Origin: Enterobacter cloacae | GTDB taxonomy: Bacteria; Pseudomonadota; Gammaproteobacteria; Enterobacterales; Enterobacteriaceae | Assembly: GCF_013375935.1 (NCBI RefSeq) | Contig: NZ_CP056117.1 | Coordinates: 682,001-746,000, forward strand | Direction of reading: 5' to 3' | Length of the DNA: 64,000 nucleotides | Part shown: positions 42,449-53,172 of the stretch, piece by piece | Numbering within the stretch: the stretch's first letter is position 1 | Layout of the letters: each line of letters starts with the position of its first letter | Made by a program: the position numbers and the translations under genes | The notes under the pieces: model-generated | The model's database searches: none | Seen by the model: the letters and a program-made list of their open reading frames with translations, nothing else | Told to the model about the DNA's origin: nothing

Positions 42449-43993
42449 ATGGATGTCATTAAAAAGAAACACTGGTGGCAAAACGACGCGCTGAAGTGGT
42501 CAGTGATTGGTCTGCTGTGTCTGCTGGTGGGTTACCTTGTTGTTTTAATGTACGTGCAAGGGGAATACCTTTTCGCCATCATGACGCTGATTTTAAGCTC
42601 GGTTGGCCTGTATATTTTCGCCAACCGCAAGGCGTATGCCTGGCGCTATGTCTACCCTGGCGTTGCCGGAATGGGGCTTTTTGTCCTCTTTCCGCTGATC
42701 TGCACTATTGCGATTGCCTTTACCAACTACAGCAGCACCAACCAGCTTGCGCAAGAGCGCGCCACTCAGGTGCTTCTGGACCGTTCCTATCAGGCCGGTA
42801 AGACCTTCAACTTCGGTTTGTATCCTGAGGGCGACGAATGGAAGTTAGCGCTTACTGACGGCGAGAGCGGCAAACATTATATTTCCGACGCGTTCAGGTT
42901 TGGCGGCGAGCAGAAGCTGGCCTTAAAAGAGGCGGCGGCCCTGCCGGAAGGTGAACGTGCCAACCTGCGTATCATTACCCAGAATCGTCAGGCGCTGACC
43001 CAGCTCACCGCCGTGCTGCCCGATGACAGCAAAGTGACCATGAGCTCGCTGCGCCAGTTCTCCGGCACGCAGCCGCTTTACACCCTGGCGGATGACGGCA
43101 CGCTGACGAACAACCAGAGCGGTGTGAAGTACCGCCCGAACAATGATATTGGTTTTTATCAGTCCGTGAACGCAGACGGCGGCTGGGGTGATGACAAACT
43201 CAGCCCGGGCTATACCGTCACCATCGGCTGGGATAACTTTACCCGCGTATTTACCGACGAAGGCATTCAGAAACCGTTCTTCGCCATCTTCGTCTGGACG
43301 GTGGTATTCTCCGTACTGACCGTGATCCTGACCGTAGCCGTGGGCATGGTGCTGGCCTGTCTCGTTCAGTGGGAGTCACTGAAAGGTAAAGCGATTTACC
43401 GCGTGCTGTTGATTCTGCCCTACGCCGTACCGTCGTTTATCTCGATTCTGATTTTCAAAGGGCTGTTTAACCAGAGCTTCGGTGAAATCAACATGATGCT
43501 GAGCGCGCTGTTCGGCATCAAACCGGCCTGGTTCAGCGACCCAACCACCGCCCGCTCGATGATTATCATCGTGAATACCTGGCTGGGTTATCCGTACATG
43601 ATGATCCTGTGCATGGGGCTGCTGAAGGCCATCCCGGATGACCTGTATGAAGCCTCGGCGATGGACGGCGCAGGCCCGTTCCAGAACTTCTTCAAAATTA
43701 CGCTGCCGCTGCTCATTAAGCCGCTGACGCCGCTGATGATCGCCAGCTTCGCCTTTAACTTTAACAACTTCGTGCTGATTCAGCTGTTGACCAACGGTGG
43801 CCCGGACCGTCTCGGCACGACCACGCCGGCAGGCTATACCGACCTGCTCGTGAGCTACACCTACCGTATCGCCTTCGAAGGCGGCGGCGGCCAGGACTTC
43901 GGTCTGGCGGCAGCGATTGCCACCCTGATCTTCCTGCTGGTTGGCGCGCTGGCGATTGTGAACCTGAAAGCCACACGTATGAAATTTGACTAA
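42449..43993 (+). CDS. malF: MalF, maltose ABC transporter permease
   Basis: A protein of 514 residues, as in E. coli. There are eight helices, with the large periplasmic P2 loop (about 95-275) that contacts MalE, and the EAA motif [20 protein letters not shown] near 401-420 that contacts MalK. It forms the channel with MalG. The malG start lies 14 bp after its stop codon. Confidence 0.97.
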   Translation: MDVIKKKHWWQNDALKWSVIGLLCLLVGYLVVLMYVQGEYLFAIMTLILSSVGLYIFANRKAYAWRYVYPGVAGMGLFVLFPLICTIAIAFTNYSSTNQLAQERATQVLLDRSYQAGKTFNFGLYPEGDEWKLALTDGESGKHYISDAFRFGGEQKLALKEAAALPEGERANLRIITQNRQALTQLTAVLPDDSKVTMSSLRQFSGTQPLYTLADDGTLTNNQSGVKYRPNNDIGFYQSVNADGGWGDDKLSPGYTVTIGWDNFTRVFTDEGIQKPFFAIFVWTVVFSVLTVILTVAVGMVLACLVQWESLKGKAIYRVLLILPYAVPSFISILIFKGLFNQSFGEINMMLSALFGIKPAWFSDPTTARSMIIIVNTWLGYPYMMILCMGLLKAIPDDLYEASAMDGAGPFQNFFKITLPLLIKPLTPLMIASFAFNFNNFVLIQLLTNGGPDRLGTTTPAGYTDLLVSYTYRIAFEGGGGQDFGLAAAIATLIFLLVGALAIVNLKATRMKFD

Positions 43994-44007
43994 GGAGGAC
44001 ACTGAAT

Positions 44008-44898
44008 ATGTCTATGGTACAACCCAAATCTCAGAAGCTGCGCCTCCTCGCGACGCACTTAGGCCTGCTGATTTTCATCGCGGCAATCATGTTCCCGCTG
44101 CTGATGGTTATCGCCATCTCCCTGCGTTCGGGCAACTTCGCAACCGGAAGCCTGATCCCGGACGAAATCTCCTGGGAGCACTGGAAGCTCGCGCTGGGCT
44201 TCAGCGTTGAGCACGCCGACGGCCGCGTTACTCCACCGCCGTTCCCGGTGCTGCTGTGGCTGTGGAACTCGGTAAAGGTGGCAACCATCACCGCAATCGG
44301 CATCGTAACGCTCTCCACCACCTGCGCTTACGCTTTCGCCCGTATGCGTTTCCCTGGCAAAGCGACGCTGCTGAAAGGGATGCTGATTTTCCAGATGTTC
44401 CCGGCGGTGCTCTCACTGGTGGCGCTGTATGCCCTGTTTGACCGTCTCGGCCAGTACGTGCCGTTTATCGGCCTGAACACCCACGGCGGCGTGATCTTCG
44501 CCTATCTTGGCGGTATCGCCCTGCACGTGTGGACCATCAAAGGCTATTTCGAAACCATCGACGGTTCGCTGGAAGAAGCCGCCGCGCTGGATGGCGCGAC
44601 CCCGTGGCAGGCATTCCGTCTGGTACTGCTGCCGCTGTCGGTCCCGATTCTGGCGGTGGTGTTTATCCTGTCGTTTATCGCCGCCATCACCGAAGTGCCG
44701 GTCGCCTCGCTGCTGCTGCGTGATGTGAACAGCTACACCCTGGCCGTGGGCATGCAGCAATACCTCAACCCGCAAAACTACCTGTGGGGCGACTTTGCCG
44801 CTGCGGCCGTACTTTCCGCTATCCCGATTACCGTGGTGTTCCTGCTGGCGCAGCGCTGGCTGGTTAACGGCCTGACGGCGGGCGGTGTGAAAGGTTAA
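44008..44898 (+). CDS. malG: MalG, maltose ABC transporter permease
   Basis: A permease of 296 residues with six helices. The EAA motif is [20 protein letters not shown] near 190-209, and the C-terminal segment LTAGGVKG reaches into the translocation path in the family structure. It is the last gene of malEFG, with a strong terminator 73 bp beyond. In E. coli xylE separates malG from psiE; here it is absent. Confidence 0.97.
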   Translation: MSMVQPKSQKLRLLATHLGLLIFIAAIMFPLLMVIAISLRSGNFATGSLIPDEISWEHWKLALGFSVEHADGRVTPPPFPVLLWLWNSVKVATITAIGIVTLSTTCAYAFARMRFPGKATLLKGMLIFQMFPAVLSLVALYALFDRLGQYVPFIGLNTHGGVIFAYLGGIALHVWTIKGYFETIDGSLEEAAALDGATPWQAFRLVLLPLSVPILAVVFILSFIAAITEVPVASLLLRDVNSYTLAVGMQQYLNPQNYLWGDFAAAAVLSAIPITVVFLLAQRWLVNGLTAGGVKG

Positions 44899-44970
44899 GT
44901 TTTATCTGTTATGCCACTGCAACCCTCAACTTTAGACGTATTGTATTAACCCAACTTGTGACTGTTGTTA

Positions 44971-44996
44971 GGCGCTCTCCGGAGCGCCATTTTTTT
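44971..44996 (+). terminator. Rho-independent terminator of malEFG
   Basis: Stem GGCGCTC/GAGCGCC with a TCCG loop, followed by ATTTTTTTA. It abuts the convergent psiE stop codon. Confidence 0.92.
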
Positions 44997-45405
44997 ATTC
45001 GCGCTTAAGCCGCTTCGAGTTGCACAGCCAGAGGGTGATCACCAGCAGCAGGATCGCCGCCGAGTAGATCAGCACGTCGAGCGGGGATTTGTGATCGACG
45101 ATGATCAGCCGCACAATCGCGGTGATGCCAATGTAGATGAAATAGCGCAGCGGGAAGTGAAAGCCGGACTGGAAATACTTCACAATCAGGGCAATAAATT
45201 CGAAGTAGAGAAAATAGACCACCAGGCCTTCCACCAGCGCGTATTTGCTGGTTTGTTCGGGAGCAAACAGCACATCCGCCAGATGCACCGTCTCTTTGCC
45301 GAGAAAGACGACCAGGATCAGGCCAAGGCTTAGCAGACCGAGGTTGAGCACGGTCTGGAGGATGGTTGAGATGAACTCAACGCGCGGACGAGTCAGGGAT
45401 GTCAT
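44995..45405 (-). CDS. psiE: PsiE, phosphate-starvation-inducible membrane protein
   Basis: A protein of 136 residues with four membrane helices, nearly identical to E. coli PsiE ([35 protein letters not shown]). Its role is unknown; in E. coli it is induced through PhoB and repressed by cAMP-CRP. The start at 45405 gives the E. coli length. A clear Pho box was not found in the short upstream region. Confidence 0.94.
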   Translation of the reverse strand: MTSLTRPRVEFISTILQTVLNLGLLSLGLILVVFLGKETVHLADVLFAPEQTSKYALVEGLVVYFLYFEFIALIVKYFQSGFHFPLRYFIYIGITAIVRLIIVDHKSPLDVLIYSAAILLLVITLWLCNSKRLKRE

Positions 45406-45516
45406 ACAGCACCTCATTCTCCGGGGCGAGGTTCCTGTATAACGCAAAAATGTGACGGGGATCTATATTTTTTGTTTATGTTTGACGCAGTGGAGAGGGG
45501 ACTGTTCGGTGCGGTT

Positions 45517-45556
45517 TTCACCCTCGCCCCTCTGGGGAGAGGGACGGGGTGAGGGG
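45517..45556. repeat. Dispersed palindromic repeat, copy 3 (psiE-yjbH)
   Basis: Arms CACCCTCGCCCCTCT and GGAGAGGGACGGGGTG. It lies 9 bp from the yjbH stop codon and may act as its 3' structure; no other terminator for yjbEFGH is visible. Confidence 0.78.
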
Positions 45557-45564
45557 AACAAGCG

Positions 45565-47661
45565 TCAGCGGAAGTTAATGTTCTTATCGCTGGTCATGTT
45601 ATACAGCTGGAACTTACGTCCAAGCTGCTGACCACCGTCACGCGTCAGCGGGGTCCAGCCCACCGCCGCGCGGCTGCGGGTTGGGCCTGACGAGAAGAGA
45701 TCCAGCGGAATCGACACATAAACCCCTTTGGTGAAGTCCCCTTCACCGTACTCGTCCGGCGAAACGTTGGTGATGGTGGCATAACCGCCCACCACTACGC
45801 CGCTGTCGAAGTGTTTAGAGATATCCAGCGTGCCGCCCTTATCGCCGGCAAGATACTGCCCGACGCTGGCTTTCACCAGCACGTCCTGCGCGAATGACGG
45901 CGTCCAGTAGGCGGTCAGGTGGCCGGTTTTGACGCTGTAGTCGGTGAACTTCATCATGTCCTGCGCGCTGCGCCAGTCACGCTGTTTCACGTAGTTGGCA
46001 TCAATCCCAAACGCCCAGTTGCTGTCGACGGGACGGTAAAGCACCTCAGCTCCCGCACCGCCAAACATGGTTTCCAGATAGCCACCGTAAACCTGGCCGT
46101 AGAAGCCGTTGCCGAAGTACTGGAAGTAGTTGGCCTGCAGGTTGTTCACGTAAGCGTTGTTCTGTACGTATTCACGCACCTGGGTACGCACGCGCGGCAG
46201 TTTTGAATCGTTCGGCGGGTTGGTGTAGTTAAATTTATCGTAGTTGTTCGCAATATTGCCGAACAGGCTGCCCGTCGTCAGCAGGTGATCGGTGACCCAC
46301 AGATCCGCCGTTGCCATGACGCCCAGCTGATACATGTAGAAGTTTTCCGGCCCGCCGACGGACTGGTTCAGCACCGGATCGATATGGAAATCGAAGCGGG
46401 ATTTATCGATATACCAGCCCTGCTCGGTGGTTTCTGGCACTACCGGCTCAACGCGTTTTTGCACCAGCTCGGTTTCATGCCCCAGCGGTTCGCCTTCCAG
46501 ATGGCGCTTAAGGCTGGCAACATCGGTTTCGGTGGTCACCTGCGGCAGGTTAAGACGGTTCTCCGTAATGCGGATTGTGCGGATCCCCTCCGGCAGATCG
46601 TTCATGACGATCCGGTTGGCGCGCTCGATCCCTTCGCGGGAGTCACGGTATTTCACCTGCTCGCCGGTGACGTACAGCGTATCGCCTTTGGTCTGGATCT
46701 TCGGATCCGCCAGCCCCGCGTTATACTTCAGCAGCGTCAGCTGGTTCGCCACCACGGAGTGCTGAATGATCGCATCCTGCGGCTCCGGCTGGTATTTCGG
46801 CCGCGGATTGTCGTTATAGCGCGGGCGCATGTCGTTAAAGTTGGTGCGCAGCGTAAAGCCAAACATCAGGGTATTGCCGCGCTCGTAGCTGAGGTTAACG
46901 TCGGCCCAGTCGGTCACGCGATAAATGGCCCCGACGTTAAACTTGCTCTTCTGCTCAATTTTGCCGGCGAAATCTTCGCTGTAGTTATTGCCTTCGTATT
47001 CCAGCTTCAGGCGCAGGGGCTGCCATGGGGTTTGATACTCGACGCCGCCAAACAGCGAGGCCGGGCCGTGGAACATCTGGTCGCCGTTGATGGAACCCGC
47101 TTTTTTGTAGCTGTTATCGCGGTAGCAGTATTTGTCGCTGTAGGTACAGAACGGGTTGGTTACGTTGCCGCTGGTACCGAGGTAGCCCCAGCCAAGACCC
47201 AGCGAGAAATCAAACGGTCCCCAGGCTTTGCTGGCAACGATGTATTCCGCATCAAACAGGCCGGTCCCGCCAATGTCCTTCGCCCCAACGGAGACCTGCG
47301 GCATCCAGTAGCTCTCTTCCCACAGGCGCAGCTTCACGTCGAAGGCTTTGTCTTTATAGGTCTGATCGCCGGAGAAGGCGTCGACGCTGCTGTACTGTTT
47401 TGTACGCACGTCGGTGTAGCGCAGCGTGGTCTCCAGCCAGGGGAACAGCTGCACGGACGCAGAGTAATAGCGGTACTGATCGTTATCGCGATAGTTAAGG
47501 CTAATTTCCCCCTCGCGCGCCATACGCGCGGTTGGGGTTTGCAGTAAGCCCACGCCGCCAAAGTCGGACTGAGACGTGCCAATCGGTGCCGGATACGTTT
47601 CTGCATGACAGGCGGCACTCACGCACAGTGCAAGCATGCTGTAGAGATAGGTTTTTTTCAT
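45565..47661 (-). CDS. yjbH: YjbH, outer-membrane exopolysaccharide-associated lipoprotein/porin-like protein
   Basis: A protein of 698 residues, the same length as E. coli YjbH. A signal peptide of about 20 residues (ending AACHA) is followed by [18 protein letters not shown], typical of the YjbH/GfcD family, and many predicted beta-strands. It is thought to be an outer-membrane component of the RcsB-regulated yjbEFGH exopolysaccharide system. Its ATG overlaps the yjbG stop by one base. Confidence 0.94.
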   Translation of the reverse strand: MKKTYLYSMLALCVSAACHAETYPAPIGTSQSDFGGVGLLQTPTARMAREGEISLNYRDNDQYRYYSASVQLFPWLETTLRYTDVRTKQYSSVDAFSGDQTYKDKAFDVKLRLWEESYWMPQVSVGAKDIGGTGLFDAEYIVASKAWGPFDFSLGLGWGYLGTSGNVTNPFCTYSDKYCYRDNSYKKAGSINGDQMFHGPASLFGGVEYQTPWQPLRLKLEYEGNNYSEDFAGKIEQKSKFNVGAIYRVTDWADVNLSYERGNTLMFGFTLRTNFNDMRPRYNDNPRPKYQPEPQDAIIQHSVVANQLTLLKYNAGLADPKIQTKGDTLYVTGEQVKYRDSREGIERANRIVMNDLPEGIRTIRITENRLNLPQVTTETDVASLKRHLEGEPLGHETELVQKRVEPVVPETTEQGWYIDKSRFDFHIDPVLNQSVGGPENFYMYQLGVMATADLWVTDHLLTTGSLFGNIANNYDKFNYTNPPNDSKLPRVRTQVREYVQNNAYVNNLQANYFQYFGNGFYGQVYGGYLETMFGGAGAEVLYRPVDSNWAFGIDANYVKQRDWRSAQDMMKFTDYSVKTGHLTAYWTPSFAQDVLVKASVGQYLAGDKGGTLDISKHFDSGVVVGGYATITNVSPDEYGEGDFTKGVYVSIPLDLFSSGPTRSRAAVGWTPLTRDGGQQLGRKFQLYNMTSDKNINFR

Positions 47662-48398
47662 TATTCCGGTATCCGCTGTATCAGGGAGCGAAGGATGTCG
47701 GCATTAAGCCCGTCATACGCTTTCGTCCAGAAATGGTCGGCAAATCCGACAAAAATGATGCTGCCCGGCATGGGTTCGATATGGCGTTTATTCCAGTAAG
47801 CAACCGGCGCTTTTTGCGTGCGCCCGTCAGGGTAAACGACCCAGGCGTAGCTGTTATCGGCACCGCTCAGCAGGCTTTGCTCGTCAAGGTAGCTCGCAAC
47901 ATCGCGGCCCGGCGTAAACGGCTTATCGCCAGGGCTGCTGATAAGCCCCATCACGGTGACGGTGGACGGCTGAGCCGGAAGCCACAGGGTATATTCCCCT
48001 TCCAGCGACGGGTTGCCGTTTTCCGCCACCCGCACTTCGTCAGGATCGAGGTTCACCTTCTGGCGTCCCGTCACCTTCAGCGCCTGGAGCTGCTGGCGCA
48101 GGCTGTTGATGGCGCCCGCATCGTCGGCATCTTCCTGTTGCGTCAGCCCGTTCAGTCGGGCGAGCAGCGCCTGATGCCTTTGTTCCGCGCGAATCGTCGC
48201 CTGACGCTCGCTTATTACCGCCCCGGTCCACCAGCTTTTCGCCAGCCTCGGCTGTCCAACCAAATCAAGCAGGTGTCCGGCATTGGTTAAGGTTTTAGGT
48301 TTTTCGCTGTCGGGGGTATAGACCTGTACCGTTCCGGCAGACCATGCCAGCGGTGAGGCAAGAGAGGCGATCAGCGCCGCGTGAAGAAGTGCTTTCAT
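47661..48398 (-). CDS. yjbG: YjbG, exopolysaccharide operon periplasmic protein (GfcC-like)
   Basis: A protein of 245 residues with a signal peptide of about 20 residues. It belongs to the YjbG/GfcC family, whose relative GfcC has ubiquitin-like beta-grasp domains ([21 protein letters not shown]). It shares a 4-bp overlap with yjbF and a 1-bp overlap with yjbH, so the three are translated together. Its exact job is unknown. Confidence 0.93.
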   Translation of the reverse strand: MKALLHAALIASLASPLAWSAGTVQVYTPDSEKPKTLTNAGHLLDLVGQPRLAKSWWTGAVISERQATIRAEQRHQALLARLNGLTQQEDADDAGAINSLRQQLQALKVTGRQKVNLDPDEVRVAENGNPSLEGEYTLWLPAQPSTVTVMGLISSPGDKPFTPGRDVASYLDEQSLLSGADNSYAWVVYPDGRTQKAPVAYWNKRHIEPMPGSIIFVGFADHFWTKAYDGLNADILRSLIQRIPE

Positions 48399-49033
48399 GA
48401 TTTCGCCGCCTTGATCAGGGTGGTTTTCACCGGGAAGAAACCGGCACCAAGATACTGTAAGGACTGGCGAATCTGGCCCTCGTCGTCCACCCAGAAGCGG
48501 TTATGCCAGGTGGCCCGATCGGTTGTCACCTCTTCATCAAGCACGCGAACCTGCGTTTCGTCGCTGCCGACCTTCACGGTGTCCGTACCGTCCCAGCGGA
48601 AGGTCGAGCGAGCCGTGGCATAGCGCACCTGCTTGTGCTCGGTCCAGCCCATCGTGCGCGTCCAGCCTGCGCCGTCGACGATCTGATTGGGCCTGGCGAG
48701 CGGATCCGCAGCCAGGTTGTTCACCTCAAGCAGGTTGTCGCCGCCGAGCAGGGTTTTCACGATGCGGGCGTGCTGCGTCACGATGGTGGCCTGATCCTGC
48801 GTCACCCATTTCTGCTGCCCGTTTTCGTCGAAAGCGAGCACCACAAACAGTTGCGGACCATCGTTTAGCTGCATGTACTGGCTGGCATACGGCATGTTCT
48901 GAAGTTCGTCATCGGTCAGATGCACGCCCGGTGTGCCGAACATGCTGTCCCACAGTGAGTTGCCCAGCCCTTTGGTGGTGGCTGAGCACGCCTGCAACAG
49001 CAGGCAAATCAGAATGATTGCAGGTCGCTTCAC
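48395..49033 (-). CDS. yjbF: YjbF, exopolysaccharide operon lipoprotein (GfcB-like)
   Basis: A lipoprotein of 212 residues. The lipobox is LLLQACSA, giving lipidation at about C17. The start is the GTG at 49033 after GGAGAAG, which matches the E. coli N-terminus (KRPAIILICLLLQAC); longer frames to 49063 enter the intercistronic hairpin. It is the second gene of yjbEFGH. Confidence 0.92.
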   Translation of the reverse strand: MKRPAIILICLLLQACSATTKGLGNSLWDSMFGTPGVHLTDDELQNMPYASQYMQLNDGPQLFVVLAFDENGQQKWVTQDQATIVTQHARIVKTLLGGDNLLEVNNLAADPLARPNQIVDGAGWTRTMGWTEHKQVRYATARSTFRWDGTDTVKVGSDETQVRVLDEEVTTDRATWHNRFWVDDEGQIRQSLQYLGAGFFPVKTTLIKAAKS

Positions 49034-49055
49034 GACTCTTCTCCGAAGGGGCGAA

Positions 49056-49079
49056 ATAACCACACCGAAGTGTGGTTAT
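49056..49079 (-). other. UUCG-capped stem-loop between yjbE and yjbF
   Basis: On the minus strand, a perfect 10-bp stem ATAACCACAC/GTGTGGTTAT encloses the loop TTCG closed by C-G, the hyper-stable cUUCGg tetraloop. No T-run follows. It should stop 3' exonucleases behind yjbE and let the small first gene outlast yjbFGH in the transcript. Confidence 0.85.
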
Positions 49080-49096
49080 GATTAAAACACCCGGAA

Positions 49097-49339
49097 TTAC
49101 TGGGTGCTGGTCGTCGTAGTGGTCGTGGTTCCGGTATTGGAGCCATCACCGCCACCGGTTGCCGCCAGCGCGACACCCACGGCTGAACTTACGGCGCTGG
49201 TGCTGGCTGCGGTAGAACTCCCCGCAGACGCAGACGTCGCTGCCGACCCTGCTGCTTCCCCGACCTGGACCGGAGCTGCATAGACAGACGTCGCCGCAAG
49301 TGCAGATATGGCAAAAATGCCATACAGTACTTTCTTCAT
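49097..49339 (-). CDS. yjbE: YjbE, small secreted Gly/Ser/Thr-rich protein
   Basis: A protein of 80 residues with a signal peptide (about 1-21, ending VYAA). The mature part is Ala/Ser/Gly-rich and ends in a run of threonines ([11 protein letters not shown]), like E. coli YjbE. It is the first gene of the RcsB-activated yjbEFGH operon involved in an extracellular polysaccharide. Its biochemical role is unknown. Confidence 0.93.
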   Translation of the reverse strand: MKKVLYGIFAISALAATSVYAAPVQVGEAAGSAATSASAGSSTAASTSAVSSAVGVALAATGGGDGSNTGTTTTTTTSTQ

Positions 49340-49660
49340 AACAATTTCCCTTCAATGAATGAATGGAGATTTGCCCGAAAAGAAATTCAGGCGGATTCGA
49401 GTATACACAACTAAAGCAGCGGGTTTACCGTGGGGGGAAATAGGGATGAAGTTTTCGGACTAATGGTTAAAATCGAAAGAGGATAAAAATAAATAAAATA
49501 TATAAACCATAAAAATCAGCTAGTTATAATATATCCACAATATATGCCTGCTCCGTATTTTCTTAAAATAAACCGCAGTAATTAACGGGTTGCCCGTCTT
49601 TTTCGGATTAAACTCAGATTCAGAATTTGAGTTAACTAACAGACATCAGGAATTATCCGA
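49340..49660 (-). promoter_or_regulatory. AT-rich upstream region of yjbE
   Basis: This 320-bp gap is markedly AT-rich between about 49440 and 49660 and has no coding frame. It contains an inverted repeat, AACTCA at 49611-49616 and TGAGTT at 49628-49633 (TTAA-flanked), and a small hairpin ACGGG/CCCGT at 49585-49597. A long regulatory region bound by H-NS or RcsB is plausible, since E. coli yjbE is RcsB-activated. No RcsAB box could be assigned with confidence. Confidence 0.45.
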
Positions 49661-49688
49661 TAAAAAAATGCCGGCATATCGCCGGCAT
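49661..49688 (-). terminator. Rho-independent terminator of pgi
   Basis: On the minus strand, ATGCCGGC/GCCGGCAT with a 5-nt loop is followed by a run of T residues, 18 bp after the pgi stop. Confidence 0.93.
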
Positions 49689-49705
49689 GCTTCATGACAT
49701 ATTTA

Positions 49706-51355
49706 TTACGCGCGCCATGCTTTATAACGGTTAATCAAACCATTGGTGGAGCTGTCGTGGCTGTCGATCGCTTTATCGTCACCCAGCTCTGGCAGAATAC
49801 GGTTTGCCAGCTGTTTGCCCAGCTCTACGCCCCACTGGTCAAAGGTGAAGATGTTCAGGATGGCGCCCTGAGTAAAGATCTTGTGCTCATACAGCGCAAT
49901 CAGCGCGCCCAGGCTGAACGGGGTGATTTCGCGCAGCAGGATGGAGTTGGTTGGGCGGTTGCCTTCGAACACTTTGAACGGCACAACGTGTTCCAGCGTT
50001 GCCGGATCTTTACCCTGGTCACGATACTCCTGCTCAACCACCTCGCGGGATTTACCAAACGCCAGCGCTTCGGTCTGCGCGAAGAAGTTAGACAGCAGCT
50101 TCGGATGGTGGTCGGACAGCGGGTTGTGCGTGATAGCCGGGGCGATGAAATCGCACGGTACCATTTTGGTGCCCTGGTGGATCAGCTGGTAAAACGCGTG
50201 CTGGCCGTTGGTGCCCGGCTCACCCCAGATAATTGGGCCTGTCTGGTAGTCCACGGCGTTGCCGTTACGGTCAACGTATTTACCGTTGGACTCCATGTTG
50301 CCCTGCTGGAAGTAAGCCGCAAAGCGGTGCATGTACTGGTCGTACGGCAGAATTGCTTCGGTTTCAGCGCCGAAGAAGTTGTTGTACCAGATACCGATCA
50401 GCGCCAGCAGCACCGGCAGGTTTTTCTCTGGTGCGGTGGTGGAGAAGTGTTTATCCATCGCGTGCGCGCCGGAGAGCAGTTCAACGAAGTTGTCGAAGCC
50501 CACGGACAGGATGATGGACAGGCCAATCGCAGACCACAGGGAGTAGCGGCCGCCAACCCAGTCCCAGAACTCGAACATATTCGCGGTATCAATACCGAAC
50601 TCGCCTACCGCTTTACCGTTGGTAGACAGGGCCGCGAAGTGTTTCGCTACGTGCTTTTCGTCACCCGCGGTTTTCAGGAACCAGTCGCGCGCGCTGTGGG
50701 CGTTGGTCATGGTTTCCTGGGTGGTGAAGGTTTTAGACGCTACCAGGAACAGCGTGGTTTCCGGGTTCACGTTCTTCAGCACTTCGGCGATGTGGGTACC
50801 ATCGACGTTAGACACGAAATGCATGTTGAGGTGGTTTTTGTATGGACGCAGCGCTTCGGTCACCATGAACGGGCCGAGGTCAGAGCCGCCGATACCAATG
50901 TTCACCACGTCGGTAATCGCTTTGCCGGTGTAGCCTTTCCAGCTACCGGAGATAATCGCTTCTGAGAAGGTTTTCATCTTTTCCAGCACCGCGTTCACTT
51001 CAGGCATCACATCTTTGCCATCAACGATGATTGGCGTATTGCTACGGTTACGCAGCGCCACGTGCAGCACGGCACGGTCTTCGGTGCGGTTGATCTTCTC
51101 ACCGGAGAACATGGATTTGATGGCGTCTGCCAGCTCGGTCTCTTTCGCCAGATCCTGCAGCTTTGCCAGCGTCTCTTCGGTGATACGGTTTTTGGAGAAA
51201 TCCACCAGCATCAGGTCATCGAACGTTGCGGAGAACTTGCTGAAACGATCGGCATCCTGCGCGAACAGATCCGCGATGGTGACGTCTTTCATTTCATCAA
51301 AATGTTTCTGTAGTGCCTGCCATGCAGCGGTCTGCGTTGGGTTGATGTTTTTCAT
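49706..51355 (-). CDS. pgi: Pgi, glucose-6-phosphate isomerase
   Basis: A glycolytic isomerase of 549 residues interconverting glucose-6-P and fructose-6-P, identical in length to E. coli Pgi. Signature motifs are [25 protein letters not shown] and the C-terminal [13 protein letters not shown] with the catalytic lysine. It is divergent from lysC. Confidence 0.98.
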   Translation of the reverse strand: MKNINPTQTAAWQALQKHFDEMKDVTIADLFAQDADRFSKFSATFDDLMLVDFSKNRITEETLAKLQDLAKETELADAIKSMFSGEKINRTEDRAVLHVALRNRSNTPIIVDGKDVMPEVNAVLEKMKTFSEAIISGSWKGYTGKAITDVVNIGIGGSDLGPFMVTEALRPYKNHLNMHFVSNVDGTHIAEVLKNVNPETTLFLVASKTFTTQETMTNAHSARDWFLKTAGDEKHVAKHFAALSTNGKAVGEFGIDTANMFEFWDWVGGRYSLWSAIGLSIILSVGFDNFVELLSGAHAMDKHFSTTAPEKNLPVLLALIGIWYNNFFGAETEAILPYDQYMHRFAAYFQQGNMESNGKYVDRNGNAVDYQTGPIIWGEPGTNGQHAFYQLIHQGTKMVPCDFIAPAITHNPLSDHHPKLLSNFFAQTEALAFGKSREVVEQEYRDQGKDPATLEHVVPFKVFEGNRPTNSILLREITPFSLGALIALYEHKIFTQGAILNIFTFDQWGVELGKQLANRILPELGDDKAIDSHDSSTNGLINRYKAWRA

Positions 51356-51729
51356 AGCAATACTCTTCTGATTTGAGAATTGTGACTGCGGTCGATTGTA
51401 GCGCCTGCAAATAAAAATTGTGATGGTTTTTATGCCATTGCCCTGGCCTGCATCAAACGCAGGTGAAAAGACCCGAAAAGTATAGCTGCTGACGCCCTCT
51501 CCCGGAGGGGCGAAATGTCGGTCAAAATGGGGTAAAAAGGAGCATAAAATATGGGCCTGTTATTAGTCCTGTTTCTGAGGGGTACCCCCCCATGAAAAAT
51601 CCGCATAATCCCAGCATTGACAGGACCTCCCCCGCATTTTATTTATAGGGCCGTATTTTGCGCCTGCACCTGTTCTCGCTCCACTCTTGTGCCAAGGTCG
51701 CTCTATTCATTCCCTGACACGAGGTTGTT
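51356..51729 (+). promoter_or_regulatory. lysC leader and promoter; lysine riboswitch not recognisable
   Basis: A sigma-70 promoter TTGACA (51617-51622), 17-bp spacer and TATTTA (51640-51645) predicts a start near 51652 and a leader of about 78 nt. The last part, from TTTTGCGCC through CTTGTGCCAAGG to CCCTGACACGAGG, resembles the 3' end of the remembered E. coli lysC leader. The conserved L-box aptamer elements that precede it in E. coli were not found here. A GC-rich hairpin (51493-51513) and the palindrome GGGGTACCCC at 51580-51589 lie upstream of the promoter. Confidence 0.6.
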
Positions 51730-53079
51730 ATGACGAGTTTTGTGGTCGCCAAGTTTGGCGGCACCAGTGTGGCAGACTACGCTGCCATGAACCGCAGCGC
51801 CGATGTGGTGCTGGCCGATCCGAATACCCGCCTGGTGGTGCTCTCTGCATCCGCCGGCGTGACGAACCTGCTGGTTTCGCTGTCTGAAGGACTGGAAGCG
51901 ACCGAACGTTTCGTGAAGCTGGATGCACTGCGCAAAATTCAGTTCGATATTCTTGAGCGTCTGCAAAATCCGAACGTCATACGTGAGGAAGTGGAACGCC
52001 TGCTGGAAAATATCACCACCCTGGCAGAGGCCGCGTCGCTGGCAACCTCCACCGCCCTGACCGACGAGCTGGTCAGCCACGGCGAACTGATGTCCACCCT
52101 GCTGTTCGTTGAGATCATGCGCGAACGTAATATTCAGGCGCAGTGGTTTGACGTGAGAAAAGTGATGCGCACCAGCGATCGCTTTGGTCGCGCCGAGCCG
52201 GACGTGGAAGCGCTGGCCGAGCTGACCAACCAGCAGCTTGCCCCGCGCCTGGAAGAAGGCATTGTGATCACCCAGGGCTTTATCGGTAGCGAAGCCAAAG
52301 GGCGTACAACGACGCTGGGCCGTGGCGGCAGCGACTATACCGCCGCCCTGCTGGGCGAGGCCCTGCACGCCACCCGCGTGGATATCTGGACGGACGTGCC
52401 GGGCATCTACACGACCGACCCGCGCGTGGTGTCTGCGGCAAAACGTATTGATGTGATTGCGTTTGAAGAAGTGGCTGAAATGGCCACCTTCGGCGCGAAA
52501 GTGCTGCACCCGGCAACGCTGCTGCCAGCCGTGCGCAGTGACATTCCGGTCTTCGTTGGCTCCAGTAAAGATCCAAAGGCGGGCGGTACGCTGGTCTGCA
52601 AGAAGACGGAGAACCCGCCGCTGTTCCGCGCGCTGGCCCTGCGCCGTAAGCAGACGCTGGTCACGCTGCACAGCCATAATATGCTGCACTCACGCGGCTT
52701 CCTGGCAGAAGTGTTTGGTATTCTGGCGCGCCATAATATCTCCGTGGATTTGATCACCACCTCGGAAGTCAGCATTGCGCTGACGCTCGACACTACCGGC
52801 TCCACCTCAACCGGTGACACCCTGCTGACGCAGTCACTGCTGATCGAGCTATCCGAACTGTGCCGCGTGGAAGTAGAAGAAGATCTGGCGCTGGTTGCCA
52901 TTATTGGCAACAAGCTCTCACGCGCCTGCGGCGTGGGCAAAGAGGTCTTTGGCGTACTCGACCCGTTCAGTATTCGCATGATTTGCTACGGCGCGTCCAG
53001 CTATAACCTCTGCTTCCTGGTGCCCGCCGATCAGGCCGAGCAGGTCGTGCAGAAACTTCATCAGAATTTGTTTGAATAA
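51730..53079 (+). CDS. lysC: LysC, lysine-sensitive aspartokinase III
   Basis: An aspartate kinase of 449 residues, the E. coli length, performing the first step of lysine/threonine/methionine synthesis. The kinase domain has VAKFGGTSV at 6-14, GRGGSDYTAALLG near 198-210 and DVPGIYTTDPR. Two ACT domains follow from about 305 (HNISVDLITTSEVSIALTLD), with the residues usually linked to lysine feedback apparently kept. Allosteric control therefore seems intact even if the leader riboswitch is lost. Confidence 0.97.
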   Translation: MTSFVVAKFGGTSVADYAAMNRSADVVLADPNTRLVVLSASAGVTNLLVSLSEGLEATERFVKLDALRKIQFDILERLQNPNVIREEVERLLENITTLAEAASLATSTALTDELVSHGELMSTLLFVEIMRERNIQAQWFDVRKVMRTSDRFGRAEPDVEALAELTNQQLAPRLEEGIVITQGFIGSEAKGRTTTLGRGGSDYTAALLGEALHATRVDIWTDVPGIYTTDPRVVSAAKRIDVIAFEEVAEMATFGAKVLHPATLLPAVRSDIPVFVGSSKDPKAGGTLVCKKTENPPLFRALALRRKQTLVTLHSHNMLHSRGFLAEVFGILARHNISVDLITTSEVSIALTLDTTGSTSTGDTLLTQSLLIELSELCRVEVEEDLALVAIIGNKLSRACGVGKEVFGVLDPFSIRMICYGASSYNLCFLVPADQAEQVVQKLHQNLFE

Positions 53080-53108
53080 AATTCATTAGCACGATAAACA
53101 ATACCAAT

Positions 53109-53135
53109 AAGCCGGGCACAGACCCGGCTTTTTTA
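53109..53135 (+). terminator. Rho-independent terminator of lysC
   Basis: Stem AAGCCGGG/CCCGGCTT with a 6-nt loop and a T-run. Confidence 0.92.
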
Positions 53136-53172
53136 TAACAAAACAACACGACAATACTGCAAGGAATCCACT

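Noticed and set aside
46285-47547. Long open frame antisense to yjbH
   Set aside because: It lies wholly opposite a conserved gene in GC-rich sequence and has no recognisable domain; similar antisense frames occur opposite metH, uvrA and pgi.
51447-51590. Short stretches resembling lysine-riboswitch pieces (CCTGC...GCAGG, AGTCCTGT, CTGAGGGG)
   Set aside because: They are isolated 8-mers without the conserved joining regions and pairing of the aptamer, and they lie upstream of the probable promoter.
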